The notes beneath the pieces are model-generated. The model made no database searches, was not told the origin of the DNA, and worked only from the letters and a program-made list of their open reading frames with translations. From the NCBI GenBank assembly GCA_965197675.1, contig OZ240221.1, positions 1,240,001 through 1,304,000 of the forward strand: a stretch of DNA of 64,000 nucleotides, read 5' to 3'. Below, piece after piece: positions 8,381-18,310 of the stretch; position 1 is the first letter of the stretch; every line of letters starts with the position of its first letter. Position numbers and translations under genes: made by a program. Origin of the DNA: G965197675 sp965197675 (GTDB lineage Bacteria > Chloroflexota > Dehalococcoidia > Plut-88900).

Positions 8381-10648
8381 TCACGACGCCCCGTTGCGAT
8401 GGTGTAAAGCCTCCACAATCGTCTGGGGACACATCGGCAGGCTCGTCATCCTAACTCCTATCGCATTGTAAATGGCGTTGGCCAGTGCAGCGGGAGGAGG
8501 TACTATATTCGCCTCTCCCGCCCCCCTAACACCGAAGGGATGTCCTGGATTCGGAACCTCAACTATCACAGGTTCTATCATAGGTAAGTCGAGGGTTGTC
8601 GGCATACGATAGTCGAGGAAGCTATCGTTGCGCATCTGACCGTCTGCGTCCATGAAGTACTCTTCGTTCAGGGCCCACCCGATACCCTGGGCAGTTCCAC
8701 CCTGAATTTGGCCTTCGACGTAGCTCGGATGAATGGCCGTTCCCACATCTTGAAACGCAGTGTAACGGAGGACGTCGACCTTTCCCGTCTCGGGATCTAC
8801 CTGGACATCCACGATACCCGCCGAATAAGATCCTCCTACCCCGGTTGGATTCACGGTAGATCGTCCTACTACAGGCCCGCCGGTCTCAGGCAGCATCGTC
8901 GATATCTCTTTGAAAGTTAATCTGGTTTCCGGGTGCGACTTATGCCGCAGCACGCCGTCGACGTATTCTACCTCCTCCTCACCAACCGCCCACATCATCG
9001 CTGCCCGTTGGATCAGTTGACGCTTCACGTCCTGGGCTGCTTCGTAGGCGGCCAATCCAGTTTTGAAGGCAACGCTGCTCCCTCCCGTGGCCGACGTATA
9101 TCCTATGGTATCGGTGTCGCCTACTTGGGGAACGATCTCCTCTACAGAGAGTCCCAGTACCTCGGCGAGCTGTTGGGCAACCGCGGTTCGGGTGCCTCCT
9201 ATGTCCACAGAGCCTTCCAGGAGACTGACGGTTCCATTTGAAAGGACGTTGGCCACGGCACACGCCATCCCGGTGTTGTTACGACAGAATCCCATGCCGA
9301 CGCCACGCCCTGTGTACTTACTATCAGCAGGAGCTGAGTAATGAGGATGGGCTTTAACAGCTTCCATAGTCTCTCTGGCGCCAATGCGCCGGTTCTTTAC
9401 ACCATCCGCCCGACGGGTTCCCTCGACGGCGACATTGAGGAGGCGGAGGTCGATAGGGTCCATTTCCAGCTTCTCTGCTATCTCATCGATCACGCATTCA
9501 ACGGCGAAGACCACATTGGCGGCTCCAGGAGCTCGATAGGCCGCCGTCTTTGGCTTGTTGTCCACCACGTCGTACCCGTCCAACAGCACGTTTTCGATAT
9601 TGTATGGAGCAAATATCGCCGCCATCGCTGCTCCGACGGGTGCCCCGGGAAAGGCTCCCGCCTCAAAAGCAAAATAGGCCTCGGCCGCTGAGATGCGTCC
9701 CTCTTTTGTGATTCCCATTTTTACCCTGACGTAGCTTCCTGCAGTTGGACCGGTAGCCTGTAGGACCTCAGCCCGACTCATGGTCATTTTTACCGGACGA
9801 CCACTCTTCTTGGAAAGTACCGCAGCCACCGGCTCTAAGTAAACGTTGAGCTTGCCACCAAACCCGCCACCTATCTCCATAGGAACCACCTTGATATGGG
9901 AGAGCGGCACACCCAGTAGATCCGCCGTCTGGTCCCGAACCCCGAACTGAGCCTGGCTGCTACACCATATGGTCAGACGATCGTTTGGAGCCCACCAAGC
10001 CGTCGCGTTCTGCGGCTCTATGTAACCCTGGTGCACAGTTTTGGTTCGGAAGTCTCGCTCCAGTACCAGGTACGCCGCATCGAAGCCCCCCTCCAGATCC
10101 CCAAACCTGTGCTGGCTATGGCTCGCTACGTTGGTTCCTTCAGACGTCTCGCTGTCGTCAATGCTGGTCCAGTGTTCATGCAAGACGGGCGCTCCCACTC
10201 TCATGGCGTCTTCTACGTTGGTGACCGACGGCAGCGACTCATACTCCACTTCTATCAGTGATAAGAGCTCCTCCGCAACATGAGTATTCTTGGCGGCTAC
10301 GGCTGCAACAGCATGACCCGCGTACAATGCCTTGTCTTTCGCCATAATGTTTTGGTTAACCGTCATTGGATAGATGTCGTATCTGCCCACAGGAGGTGCA
10401 GGCGCAAGATCCTCGGATGTAGCTACAGCTATGACGTCGGGGTGAGCCTCCGCCTTACTGGTATCTATCGCCTTGATTCGTGCGTGGGCATGGGGGCTTC
10501 GCAGTACTTTTCCATAAAGTAACCCTGGGAGATTAATGTCGGCCCCGTACAGCGCTCTACCTGTGACTTTCTCGACCCCATCGTGACGCACCGGGCGCGT
10601 ACCTATGACTGTGTGCCGGGGCTTTGTCTCAGTTATGTTTGAAGTCAT
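8381..10648 (-). CDS. Xanthine dehydrogenase/CoxL family molybdopterin-binding subunit
   Basis: A 755-residue molybdenum hydroxylase large subunit, which hydroxylates aromatic heterocycles, aldehydes or (CoxL) CO at a Mo-pterin centre. It shows GGGFGGK, the AYRAPG motif and the C-terminal GVRGAGEAN with the catalytic Glu seen in the xanthine dehydrogenase family. The AYRXCSFR loop of form I CO dehydrogenase is not evident. ATG 10648 has GAGG upstream; the frame is open to 10705 but that extension is not conserved in character. The usual FAD and 2Fe-2S partner subunits are not adjacent, which is unusual; they must be elsewhere or absent. Confidence 0.92.
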   Translation of the reverse strand: MTSNITETKPRHTVIGTRPVRHDGVEKVTGRALYGADINLPGLLYGKVLRSPHAHARIKAIDTSKAEAHPDVIAVATSEDLAPAPPVGRYDIYPMTVNQNIMAKDKALYAGHAVAAVAAKNTHVAEELLSLIEVEYESLPSVTNVEDAMRVGAPVLHEHWTSIDDSETSEGTNVASHSQHRFGDLEGGFDAAYLVLERDFRTKTVHQGYIEPQNATAWWAPNDRLTIWCSSQAQFGVRDQTADLLGVPLSHIKVVPMEIGGGFGGKLNVYLEPVAAVLSKKSGRPVKMTMSRAEVLQATGPTAGSYVRVKMGITKEGRISAAEAYFAFEAGAFPGAPVGAAMAAIFAPYNIENVLLDGYDVVDNKPKTAAYRAPGAANVVFAVECVIDEIAEKLEMDPIDLRLLNVAVEGTRRADGVKNRRIGARETMEAVKAHPHYSAPADSKYTGRGVGMGFCRNNTGMACAVANVLSNGTVSLLEGSVDIGGTRTAVAQQLAEVLGLSVEEIVPQVGDTDTIGYTSATGGSSVAFKTGLAAYEAAQDVKRQLIQRAAMMWAVGEEEVEYVDGVLRHKSHPETRLTFKEISTMLPETGGPVVGRSTVNPTGVGGSYSAGIVDVQVDPETGKVDVLRYTAFQDVGTAIHPSYVEGQIQGGTAQGIGWALNEEYFMDADGQMRNDSFLDYRMPTTLDLPMIEPVIVEVPNPGHPFGVRGAGEANIVPPPAALANAIYNAIGVRMTSLPMCPQTIVEALHHRNGAS

Positions 10649-11018
10649 TTCAACTGCCTCGGTGGAAATTATATACAGATTAAAACAATCCATGTGAATT
10701 AACAAATGAAGATATTAGACTAAGCTCTAGACAGAGTCATTCAATATCGGAAGCTGGCTCTGTGAGTATTTGGTGACAATCCCTCCTGGTGATAAGATTG
10801 TATCGTTGTGTTGTTAGCGGAGCTTCTCAGGCAGATGCTTGGTTTAGTCGAAGTCCGTCAGGTTGCGAAAAATCAATTCGTGCCAACCCTAATCCAATGC
10901 GTCTATCGTGTGCTTTGGTTCTGGCACGCGACCTTGGAAAAATCCAACGAATGCAAGTGGTTGACTAGCTATTCACATGTACTAGCGATATCGGACGTGT
11001 CGAAGAGAGAAGGTTGCC
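10649..11018. other. Intergenic region between divergent genes
   Basis: 370 bases between the molybdenum hydroxylase (minus) and the Ldh2 gene (plus). Both strands were translated without recognising a relic; a 75-codon open frame at 10808-11032 overlaps the next gene start and looks non-coding. No convincing promoter pair was found, although both genes should start here. Confidence 0.5.
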
Positions 11019-12071
11019 ATGATAGAACGTGAGGTTCGCGTAGATCCGGAAGGATTGAGAGAGTTTACTAGGAAGGTGTTCATTCGAGCGGGCCTGCCGC
11101 CTGAGGACGCGGAGATCGAAACCGAAGTGCTAATCTGGGCCAATCTTCGAGGAGTTGACTCCCATGGCGTACTGCGGATTCCCTCTTACGTTGCCGACAT
11201 AGAAGCTGGGATCATGAATCCCAAACCCAACGTTCAGGTTCTAAAGGAGACACCCGCCACTTTACTAATAGACGCAGACAGTGCTCTCGGTCCAGTGGTT
11301 ACCGTATTTACCATGAATCAGGTAATTAGGAAGGCAAAAGAAATAGGTATAGGCTGGGGACTGATCCGTAATACTACCCATCAAGGCGCTATGGGTTACT
11401 ATGCTCTCATGGCCGCGAAAGAGGATATGGCTGGGATCGCGTCGGTGAGCAGTTCCCCCAATATGGCTCCTCATGGGAGTCGGGCCGCGGGAGTATCCAA
11501 CAACCCGTTGGCAATCTCCGTGCCTGGAAAGCGCCACCGACCACTAATTCTGGATATGGCAACTAGTGTAGCTGCAGGGGGAAAGGTCCGACTAGCAATC
11601 GATAAGGGCATTTCCATACCACAGGGATGGGCCCTGGACGAGAATGGCAATCCGACGACAGATCCCCGAGATGCCGTCATACTTCTGCCATTTGGCGGCC
11701 CCAAGGGCTCTGGACTGGCAATAATGATCGAGTGTCTTTCTAGCCTCCTGGTAGACAACCCTCTGATATCGCCTTCACTTTTGGGTCAAGAGCAACCTCG
11801 TGACCGTACACAGAACAGCTTCGTGGCTGCCATCGATATAGCCACGTTCACCGACGTGGCAGGCTATAAGGGGAAGGTTGACAATCTCGTTGAGGGACTA
11901 AAAGCCCTCCCAAAGACCGAGGGAGTAGACGAAATGTTCGCACCTGGCGAGCCCGAGGATAGAGTCTACAGTGACCGCTCCCAGCATGGCATCCCTCTTC
12001 CCGAAGGTACTGTGCGTAATCTCCGGATGATCTCGGAGAAGTTTGAAATAGGGCTACCTGCCCCCCTGTAG
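11019..12071 (+). CDS. Ldh2 family malate/lactate/ureidoglycolate dehydrogenase
   Basis: A 350-residue NAD(P)-dependent 2-hydroxyacid dehydrogenase of the Ldh2 fold (YlbC, AllD and ComC relatives), oxidising a 2-hydroxyacid to the 2-oxoacid in the cytoplasm. It shows GVDSHGVLR with H49 and TTHQGAMGYY with H121, the residues used for substrate binding and proton transfer in this family, and the FGGPKGSGLA dimer region near residue 230. GAAGG precedes the ATG. Its place beside catabolic hydrolases fits oxidation of a hydroxyacid product, but the substrate is not predictable. Confidence 0.92.
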   Translation: MIEREVRVDPEGLREFTRKVFIRAGLPPEDAEIETEVLIWANLRGVDSHGVLRIPSYVADIEAGIMNPKPNVQVLKETPATLLIDADSALGPVVTVFTMNQVIRKAKEIGIGWGLIRNTTHQGAMGYYALMAAKEDMAGIASVSSSPNMAPHGSRAAGVSNNPLAISVPGKRHRPLILDMATSVAAGGKVRLAIDKGISIPQGWALDENGNPTTDPRDAVILLPFGGPKGSGLAIMIECLSSLLVDNPLISPSLLGQEQPRDRTQNSFVAAIDIATFTDVAGYKGKVDNLVEGLKALPKTEGVDEMFAPGEPEDRVYSDRSQHGIPLPEGTVRNLRMISEKFEIGLPAPL

Positions 12072-12232
12072 AATCGCCGCCGAGGGCTCAAAGTTGGAAC
12101 GGATTATATCGAGATTACTATGCAAACCAAGGCAGAGAGTCATGATAGCTTTATTGCTGAGTTGGCTACTGCTTTCGGGTGGTAGGCCCACTCTCCCCCA
12201 AGTCATGAAATTTGACGACAAAAAGGTGCGAG

Positions 12233-14566
12233 ATGGCTATAAAAAGGCTCACGCGAAATGATCTAAAATTTGCTCTTCCCGACACGACCAGTCAGCTCTC
12301 CATTAGAGGTCTGGAAGGAAGTGCGAATATCATACGAGACCAGCTAGGCATTCCTCACGTACGTGCTCGATCAATACACGATGCATTTTTTGCTCAAGGT
12401 TTTGCCACAGCCCAAGACCGCTTATGGCATATGGACTATGATCGTCATCGGGCCTATGGTCGATGGGCAGAGCTGGTCGGCCCTATAGCTCTAGAAGAAG
12501 ACTGCTTTATGCGGCGCTTCCGGTTAGAGGCAAGTGCCCGAGGCGACCTTGGAGTAATCGGGCTCGAAGCCAGAGATATGTTGGAGGCCTATTCGGCAGG
12601 CGTGAACGCCTTCATTGAAACAACAGAGGCTCTCCCCATTGAGTACAGGATCGTCGATACCGAACCTGAGCCGTGGCGTCCCTGGGACTGTCTTGCGGTA
12701 TTCAAGATGCGTCACATCATGATGGGCACGTTCGAGTCCAAGCTGTGGAGGGCCAAGCTGGTGGCTCATTTAGGCCCTGTTGAGGCATCAAAGCTGTTGC
12801 CCAGCTATGAAGAGGGTCAGCTTCTTGTAGTGCCCCCTGGAGGTGTTTATGCCTCTAGCGGTGTCAGCGCGGTGGATGAGCTATTAGGCAGCATTGATGT
12901 CATCACAGACCTTGGGGACATCATTGGAGGAAGCAACAGTTGGGTCTTGTCAGGAAAACGTACCGCATCTGGCAAACCTCTGCTTGCTGGAGACCCGCAC
13001 CGCGCCCTAGATACTCCCAACGCCTACTATCAGAATCACGTCGCATGCCCGGAGTTGGACGTGATCGGCCTTTCATTTCCCGGAGTACCAGGTTTTCCCC
13101 ACTTCGGACACAACGCCAATGTGGCCTGGTGTGTCACCCACGCCATGGCCGACTACCAAGACCTTTATATCGAGCGGTTCAAAGAAGACGAGTCCACTAT
13201 GTATCTCTTCGAGGGCCGATGGGAAAAAGCGAATATCCACGACGTAAAGCTTAAGGTCGCTGGGGGCGAGACTAAAGATCTACAACTAACTGTGACTAGG
13301 CACGGTCCCATCATAGCAGGAGATCTGGCCAAGGGGAGTGGGATTGCCTTCAAGTACACTGCTACCATCGAACCGATTAAAGCCGCCGATGCGATATATC
13401 AAATGCTCTTCTCCAACTCCATCGATGAGATGGACGAGGCGATGCGGGAGTGGGTGGACCCTTGCAATAACTTTCTTATAGCCGACATAAATGGGGACAT
13501 CCAGTACATCACCAGGGGAAAAGTCCCCATACGGTCCAAGTACAATGCCTGGCTTCCCGTGCCAGGCTGGACAGGTGAGCACGAGTGGGAAGGGATGATC
13601 CCCTTCGAGGAGATGCCCAGGTCTCGGAACCCCGAAGACGGCTGGATAATCACCGCTAACCATCGCATAGTTGGCAATGAGTACCCATACTACATCGGGC
13701 TGGATTATTGGCCAGATTTTCGAGCCAGACGCATCCAAGAGAGCCTTTCCAAGCTCAACGGGGCCTCGGCCCAAGACATGATTTCCATTCACTCGGATGA
13801 TGTATCCATTCCCGCCCAGCAGCTGGTTAGATGCCTGCAATCTATAGATAGCAACGATGCTGACGTTGAGGCTGCCAAAGCGCTGTTGCTCAAATGGGAT
13901 GGGAATATGAGTAGAGACAAGGTTGAACCAACCATATTCAGTGCTTTCCGAGATTCCCTTGTTACCCAGGTGCTAAACCATGTCCTTGGCTCTCTATCCC
14001 AAGCCACCTTTGAAGGCACAGAGCGGGGTAGTGGTGCTTGGCTGATGCGTTTTGAGCCCGTGGTCATTCGAATGGCTATCGATAACGATGTCTCCCTGTT
14101 GCCTCCGGGGAAGAGCTGGAAGTCGTTATTGTCTCTGGCCTTATCAGAAGCCATTGTCAAGCTAAACACAGAGATTGGAACGGACATAAACACATGGACA
14201 TGGAATAGTCTTCACAAGACCAAACCATCCCACACGCTGTCACCTTCATATCCTGACATGAGCAAATTACTGGACCCTCCTTCTATCTCATTGAGTGGAG
14301 ACGGAGATACTCCTCTAGCGGGCAGCTACGACCCAATGGAGCCCTTCGGCATTATAAGCACCTCTGTAGCAAGGTACGTTTTTGATCTATCCGATTGGAG
14401 CAAGTCAGGGTGGGTCGTTCCCCTGGGGTCGTCAGGCCACCCAGGTAGTATCCATTATGCTGACCAGTCCGAGACTTGGAGTAAAGTGCGGCTGTTCCCT
14501 ATGCTGTATGACTGGGTTGATATTGAATCCAGCGTGGAATCCAGACAGACCTTGAATCCCAGATAA
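12233..14566 (+). CDS. Penicillin acylase family protein (Ntn hydrolase)
   Basis: A 777-residue penicillin amidase (S45) proenzyme. Members self-cleave into alpha and beta chains, exposing an N-terminal Ser on the beta chain that hydrolyses amides such as N-acyl-homoserine lactones or acylated amino acids. Ser234 in the GGSNSW motif is the expected cleavage point and nucleophile. No signal peptide is visible, although many family members are periplasmic. ATG 12233 with AAAAGG upstream is preferred to an in-frame TTG at 12212. The last 80 codons plus about 60 bases of 3' flank are repeated at 50305-50609. Confidence 0.93.
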   Translation: MAIKRLTRNDLKFALPDTTSQLSIRGLEGSANIIRDQLGIPHVRARSIHDAFFAQGFATAQDRLWHMDYDRHRAYGRWAELVGPIALEEDCFMRRFRLEASARGDLGVIGLEARDMLEAYSAGVNAFIETTEALPIEYRIVDTEPEPWRPWDCLAVFKMRHIMMGTFESKLWRAKLVAHLGPVEASKLLPSYEEGQLLVVPPGGVYASSGVSAVDELLGSIDVITDLGDIIGGSNSWVLSGKRTASGKPLLAGDPHRALDTPNAYYQNHVACPELDVIGLSFPGVPGFPHFGHNANVAWCVTHAMADYQDLYIERFKEDESTMYLFEGRWEKANIHDVKLKVAGGETKDLQLTVTRHGPIIAGDLAKGSGIAFKYTATIEPIKAADAIYQMLFSNSIDEMDEAMREWVDPCNNFLIADINGDIQYITRGKVPIRSKYNAWLPVPGWTGEHEWEGMIPFEEMPRSRNPEDGWIITANHRIVGNEYPYYIGLDYWPDFRARRIQESLSKLNGASAQDMISIHSDDVSIPAQQLVRCLQSIDSNDADVEAAKALLLKWDGNMSRDKVEPTIFSAFRDSLVTQVLNHVLGSLSQATFEGTERGSGAWLMRFEPVVIRMAIDNDVSLLPPGKSWKSLLSLALSEAIVKLNTEIGTDINTWTWNSLHKTKPSHTLSPSYPDMSKLLDPPSISLSGDGDTPLAGSYDPMEPFGIISTSVARYVFDLSDWSKSGWVVPLGSSGHPGSIHYADQSETWSKVRLFPMLYDWVDIESSVESRQTLNPR

Positions 14567-14622
14567 CCCCGAACTCAACACCATAGGGTCAAAGACTTGA
14601 AGAAGTTAGCTCCAGAGGATCA

Positions 14623-14777
14623 TTAGGTCACCAAGTCGTAGCTGCGGAGCAGCTTGCCGGGTACTGCTCCACTGGACTGACCATCCTCGAGAAGGTAACC
14701 GTACTGTTCACCATGGTGTAGCGGAAGCCTGGCGGCTTTTGTACTAGACGTCGTTCCCCGCCGGTGGTGTCGTTGGC
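14623..14777 (-). pseudogene. D-aminoacylase-like 3'-end relic
   Basis: On the minus strand the frame reads ANDTTGGERRLVQKPPGFRY and on to VNSTVTF, then after a one-base frameshift EDGQSSGAVPGKLLRSYDL and a stop. This matches the C-terminal 45-50 residues of the genes at 1-1202 and 3980-5704 (ANDFPGQERRFIQKPTGLRY, LPGKLLRSYDM). Upstream codons no longer align. A dead copy of the same paralog family, next to the penicillin-acylase gene. Confidence 0.85.
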
Positions 14778-14996
14778 AGGGACGAGGGCGTTAAAGGGAG
14801 GACGTGGTAAAGGCTATCGAATATCTCCGCTTAGACACAGAAGGGCTTTCTTGGATGATGATGCTCGATGGGTCGCTAAGACTATCGAGATTAGAATTGG
14901 CATACGCTAAATACATTGAACAGATGCAAAACGCGACCCTTCCTTGTAGAGGGGCTCCAGTCTCAGCTGCTAAAGTCCTTGTACCTAAACCGTCTG

Positions 14997-17477
14997 TTAG
15001 CCCTTGGACTTCTCTTTAGGCTTGGAGTTGTTGAAAGACTCGTCTGAGGGGTGGTCGAAGCAGGCTATTGCAGCCACCGCATCCCCCATGTCTGGCTTGA
15101 CGATACTCACGCCTCGGGTTATGCGACCCTGCACTGAGATTTCGCTCAGGTTGGTACGGAACACTGTCCCCTGTGCGGATATGACCATCAGCTCTTGACT
15201 GCGGTTGACAACGCTGGCGCTGACCAGTTGACCCGTCTTTGAGTCTACTCGGAAAGTACGCACGCCCTGACCACCTCGCGCATATGCAGGGTAGGAACGC
15301 AGAGGGGTTAGCTTTCCGTATCCATTGGCTGATATGGTTAGCAGATGGTTCTCGGGTAACACTCTGCCCATGGCGATAGCTTTGTCACCCGATATCAGCT
15401 TGATTCCCCGCACCCCTCCGCTGTAACGAGAAGCGCTGCGCAGAGCTCCGACCTTGGAACGGAGAGCATTACCGTTCTCGGTAACAATTATGTACTCGTC
15501 ATCATCCGTGGCCAATGCTGCGGATATCAACTCATCACCCATTTCCAACTTAAAGGCGATAATTCCGTTGCCTCGAATATTGGCGAAGCTCTCCAGGGAT
15601 GTTTTCTTAATCTCACCCATACGGCTGGCCATAATGAAGAATTTTCCCTGCACGAAATCGGTAACGTTTATGATGGCGGTTATCCTCTCGCCCTCCTCCA
15701 TGGTAATCAGGTTGTTGATGGCTAGGCCTTTCGTGGTACGGGATAGAGCCGAGGGCACTCTATAGCATTTTAGAGGGGTAACCCTACCTCGATTGGTGAA
15801 GAAGAGCATGATGTCATGGGTATCGGCGATGATGAGGTGCTGTACCAGGTCAGCTTCCCTGGTCTCCATGCCCGCCACACCCCTGCCGCCTCGACGCTGG
15901 ATCCTGTAAGTATCTGTGGGTATCCGCTTTATGTATCCCCGGTGGCTGAGGGTGACCACCATCTCCTCGTGGGGTATGAGGTCCTCCTGAGAGAAGGCTT
16001 CCGCCTCCTGCTCCATTATCTCGGTCCGTCGAGCATCGGCGTGCTTGGCCTTGATCTCAAGCATCTCATCCTTTATCAGGAAGAAGATCTTTCTGGGATT
16101 GGCCAACAGATCTTCCAGATAACTTATTTTCTTAATGGTTTCCTCGTACTCATCGTCGATCTTTTGCCTCTCCAGGGCTGCGATGCGCCGCAGTTGCATA
16201 TCCAGGATTGCCTGAGTCTGTATCTGCGTCAGGTTGAAAAGCTGCATCAGGTTGGTTCTGGCATCCTCCACCGTGGGCGACTGCCGAATGGTGACGATGA
16301 TCCGATCCAGGTGGTCCAGGGCGATCTTTAAGCCCTCTAGGATGTGGGCTCGCTCCTGGGCCTTCTTCAGCTGGAACCGGGAGCGCCTTACTATGACAGT
16401 GTGGCGGAAATCGATGAAGTGCTGTAAGGCTGTTTTCAGGTTCAACACTCGGGGAGCGCCATCCACAAGGGCTAGCATGTTCACGAAGTAGGCCGTCTGC
16501 ATCGCAGTGTTCTGATACAAGTTGTTCAGGACGTGTTCTGGTTGCTGGTCTCGACGGAGCTCTATGACGATTCGGATGCCGTCTCTGTCCGACTCGTCTC
16601 GTACCTCGGTGATGCCCTCAATACGCCTGTCCCTGGCCAACTCGGCTATCTTCTCAACAAGGTTGGCTTTGTTGATCTGATACGGCAGCTCCGTGACAAC
16701 AATCTTGGACTTGCCCCCTTTAGTGGCCTCTTCTGTATCTGCTCTGGCTTTGACGACCACTCTTCCTCGGCCGGTGGTGTAGGCTTCTCGGATGCCTGCC
16801 TTGCCCTGTATGATGCCCTTAGTAGGGAAATCCGGACCTTGGACCATCTCCATCAACTCTTCCGTGGAAGCTTCAGGGTCCTCGATGAGATGGATGATGC
16901 TATCACACAACTCTCCCAGGTTGTGGGGAGGGATGCTGGTTGCCATTCCCACCGCGATCCCGGAGCTGCCGTTAATTAGCAAGCTGGGAACACGAGCGGG
17001 GAGCACCTTTGGCTCCTGCAGACTATCGTCGAAGTTGGGTACGAAGTCGACGGTATCCTGGTCTATGTCCGCCAGGATTTCGGTGGAGATCTGGGCGAGC
17101 CGGGCCTCAGTGTACCGCATGGCTGCAGGAGGATCGTTGTCGACGCTTCCGAAATTCCCCTGACCATTGATGAGGGTGTACCTCATGGAGAAGTCCTGGG
17201 CCATGCGGACCATAGCATCGTAAACTGGGGCATCGCCGTGAGGGTGATACTTACCCAATACCTCACCAACAATACGAGCGCTCTTTCTATAGGCGGTGTT
17301 GGGTTGAATGCCCATCTCGTTCATAGCGAAGAGAATGCGCCTGTGAACAGGTTTTAGCCCATCTCGGACGTCGGGTAGAGCCCTGGCAACTATGACGCTC
17401 ATAGCATAGTCCAGGTAGGACCCGCGCATTTCCTCTTCGATTTTTACCGGTCTGATAGTCCCTGCGTTAGTTACCAT
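14997..17477 (-). CDS. gyrA: DNA gyrase subunit A
   Basis: An 826-residue GyrA, the breakage-reunion subunit of the topoisomerase that introduces negative supercoils. Numbering matches E. coli without indels at the N-terminus: catalytic Tyr122 in RYTEARL, and the quinolone region GKYHPHGDAPVYD with Ala83, Pro84 and Asp87. The GyrA-box QRRGGRG and six-bladed C-terminal domain mark it as gyrase rather than ParC. Ala at position 83 is a natural variant linked to lower quinolone sensitivity in other bacteria. It begins nine bases after the C26 peptidase stop and is probably co-transcribed with it. gyrB is not nearby. Confidence 0.98.
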   Translation of the reverse strand: MVTNAGTIRPVKIEEEMRGSYLDYAMSVIVARALPDVRDGLKPVHRRILFAMNEMGIQPNTAYRKSARIVGEVLGKYHPHGDAPVYDAMVRMAQDFSMRYTLINGQGNFGSVDNDPPAAMRYTEARLAQISTEILADIDQDTVDFVPNFDDSLQEPKVLPARVPSLLINGSSGIAVGMATSIPPHNLGELCDSIIHLIEDPEASTEELMEMVQGPDFPTKGIIQGKAGIREAYTTGRGRVVVKARADTEEATKGGKSKIVVTELPYQINKANLVEKIAELARDRRIEGITEVRDESDRDGIRIVIELRRDQQPEHVLNNLYQNTAMQTAYFVNMLALVDGAPRVLNLKTALQHFIDFRHTVIVRRSRFQLKKAQERAHILEGLKIALDHLDRIIVTIRQSPTVEDARTNLMQLFNLTQIQTQAILDMQLRRIAALERQKIDDEYEETIKKISYLEDLLANPRKIFFLIKDEMLEIKAKHADARRTEIMEQEAEAFSQEDLIPHEEMVVTLSHRGYIKRIPTDTYRIQRRGGRGVAGMETREADLVQHLIIADTHDIMLFFTNRGRVTPLKCYRVPSALSRTTKGLAINNLITMEEGERITAIINVTDFVQGKFFIMASRMGEIKKTSLESFANIRGNGIIAFKLEMGDELISAALATDDDEYIIVTENGNALRSKVGALRSASRYSGGVRGIKLISGDKAIAMGRVLPENHLLTISANGYGKLTPLRSYPAYARGGQGVRTFRVDSKTGQLVSASVVNRSQELMVISAQGTVFRTNLSEISVQGRITRGVSIVKPDMGDAVAAIACFDHPSDESFNNSKPKEKSKG

Positions 17478-17486
17478 AATCTTGCC

Positions 17487-18170
17487 CTAATAAATCTTCC
17501 TGCCGTTTCGATTGGCAGCTTCTACTAGCGAATGAAACAGATTCATATTCTTGGGATGATTTTCGGTCTGCCTCTCTGGGTGCCACTGGACGCCTATGAC
17601 CCAGGTGTAGTCCGGCGACTCGATGGCCTCGATCAGATCTCCTTCAAGTACGTAGGCCGAGGCCATCAGCCCGGAAGCCTTCTTAGCCTGATTAACGCCC
17701 TGATGATGCCTGCTGTTAACCCGCATTATTGGGCCGCCGCTCAATATGGCCCCCAATCTACTCCCTGGGGCTATGTAAACGTCGTGGAATGCCGACTCAA
17801 CCTTGTCGGCGGAGCGATGGCCGTGGACATCTCGAACCAGTGCCCCCCCCATCACGACGTTTATCGCTTCCATCCCCCTGCATATGCCGAAGATGGGCAC
17901 ATCTCTCTCCAATGCCGACTTGATCAAAGGCATTTCAAAGGCATCTCTTTCTCTATCAGGAGTGGCTCCACGAGAGGATTGGTTGTAGTAAACAGGGTCT
18001 ATATCCTCTCCACCGGTCAGAAGGAGACCTTTAATACCATCCAGAATATCACCGGGGCTCCGATAGGAGCCTGGCCTTAATAGAATGGGAGAGCCACCAG
18101 CCTTCTCTACAACCCGTTGATACTGGATGGCTTTGGCGGTCTTGGAGGTGGATATCCCGATAGTGGCCAT
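17487..18170 (-). CDS. Class I glutamine amidotransferase-like peptidase (C26, PuuD-like)
   Basis: A 227-residue peptidase-C26 protein related to gamma-glutamyl-GABA hydrolase PuuD and folate gamma-glutamyl hydrolases; it would release glutamate from gamma-glutamyl amides. The triad is complete: C97 in FGICRGM, H197 and E199 in VQWHPER. ATG 18170 is chosen because the frame's upstream TTG (18219-18221) lies within the -35 box of a strong promoter whose start point would be near 18186. No Shine-Dalgarno is seen, so the short leader may be read without one. First gene of a two-gene operon with gyrA. Confidence 0.88.
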   Translation of the reverse strand: MATIGISTSKTAKAIQYQRVVEKAGGSPILLRPGSYRSPGDILDGIKGLLLTGGEDIDPVYYNQSSRGATPDRERDAFEMPLIKSALERDVPIFGICRGMEAINVVMGGALVRDVHGHRSADKVESAFHDVYIAPGSRLGAILSGGPIMRVNSRHHQGVNQAKKASGLMASAYVLEGDLIEAIESPDYTWVIGVQWHPERQTENHPKNMNLFHSLVEAANRNGRKIY

Positions 18171-18192
18171 AGAAGGGATCGTAGCTAGGTAA

Positions 18193-18221
18193 ATAGTATC
18201 ATTTTGTGTCTTAAACGTCAA
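18193..18221 (-). promoter_or_regulatory. Promoter for the C26-gyrA operon
   Basis: On the minus strand TTGACG (18221-18216), 17-base spacer, TACTAT (18198-18193). The predicted transcript starts about 16 bases before the C26 ATG at 18170. It also drives gyrA unless an internal promoter exists. Confidence 0.65.
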
Positions 18222-18297
18222 AAAACAGTCTAAAACCCAAGCCTAGATGATCTTGGCCCTATCTTGCCCAATCCAGCCTTAGGGGGAGACCAAGAGG

Positions 18298-18303
18298 TAT
18301 AAT
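18298..18303 (+). promoter_or_regulatory. -10 element placing the NfeD transcript start at its ATG
   Basis: Perfect TATAAT seven bases before the ATG at 18311, so a transcript would begin at or one base before the start codon (leaderless). No -35 match is seen at the normal spacing. Confidence 0.45.
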
Positions 18304-18310
18304 TGATACC

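Noticed and set aside
8373..8394. GC-rich hairpin at the molybdenum hydroxylase stop codon
   Set aside because: Imperfect stem, overlaps the stop codon and has no T-run; not called a terminator.
10808..11032. 75-codon open frame before the Ldh2 gene
   Set aside because: No Shine-Dalgarno, overlaps the next start codon and resembles no family.
14804..15019. 72-codon open frame overlapping the end of gyrA
   Set aside because: Overlaps gyrA on the opposite strand and has non-coding composition.
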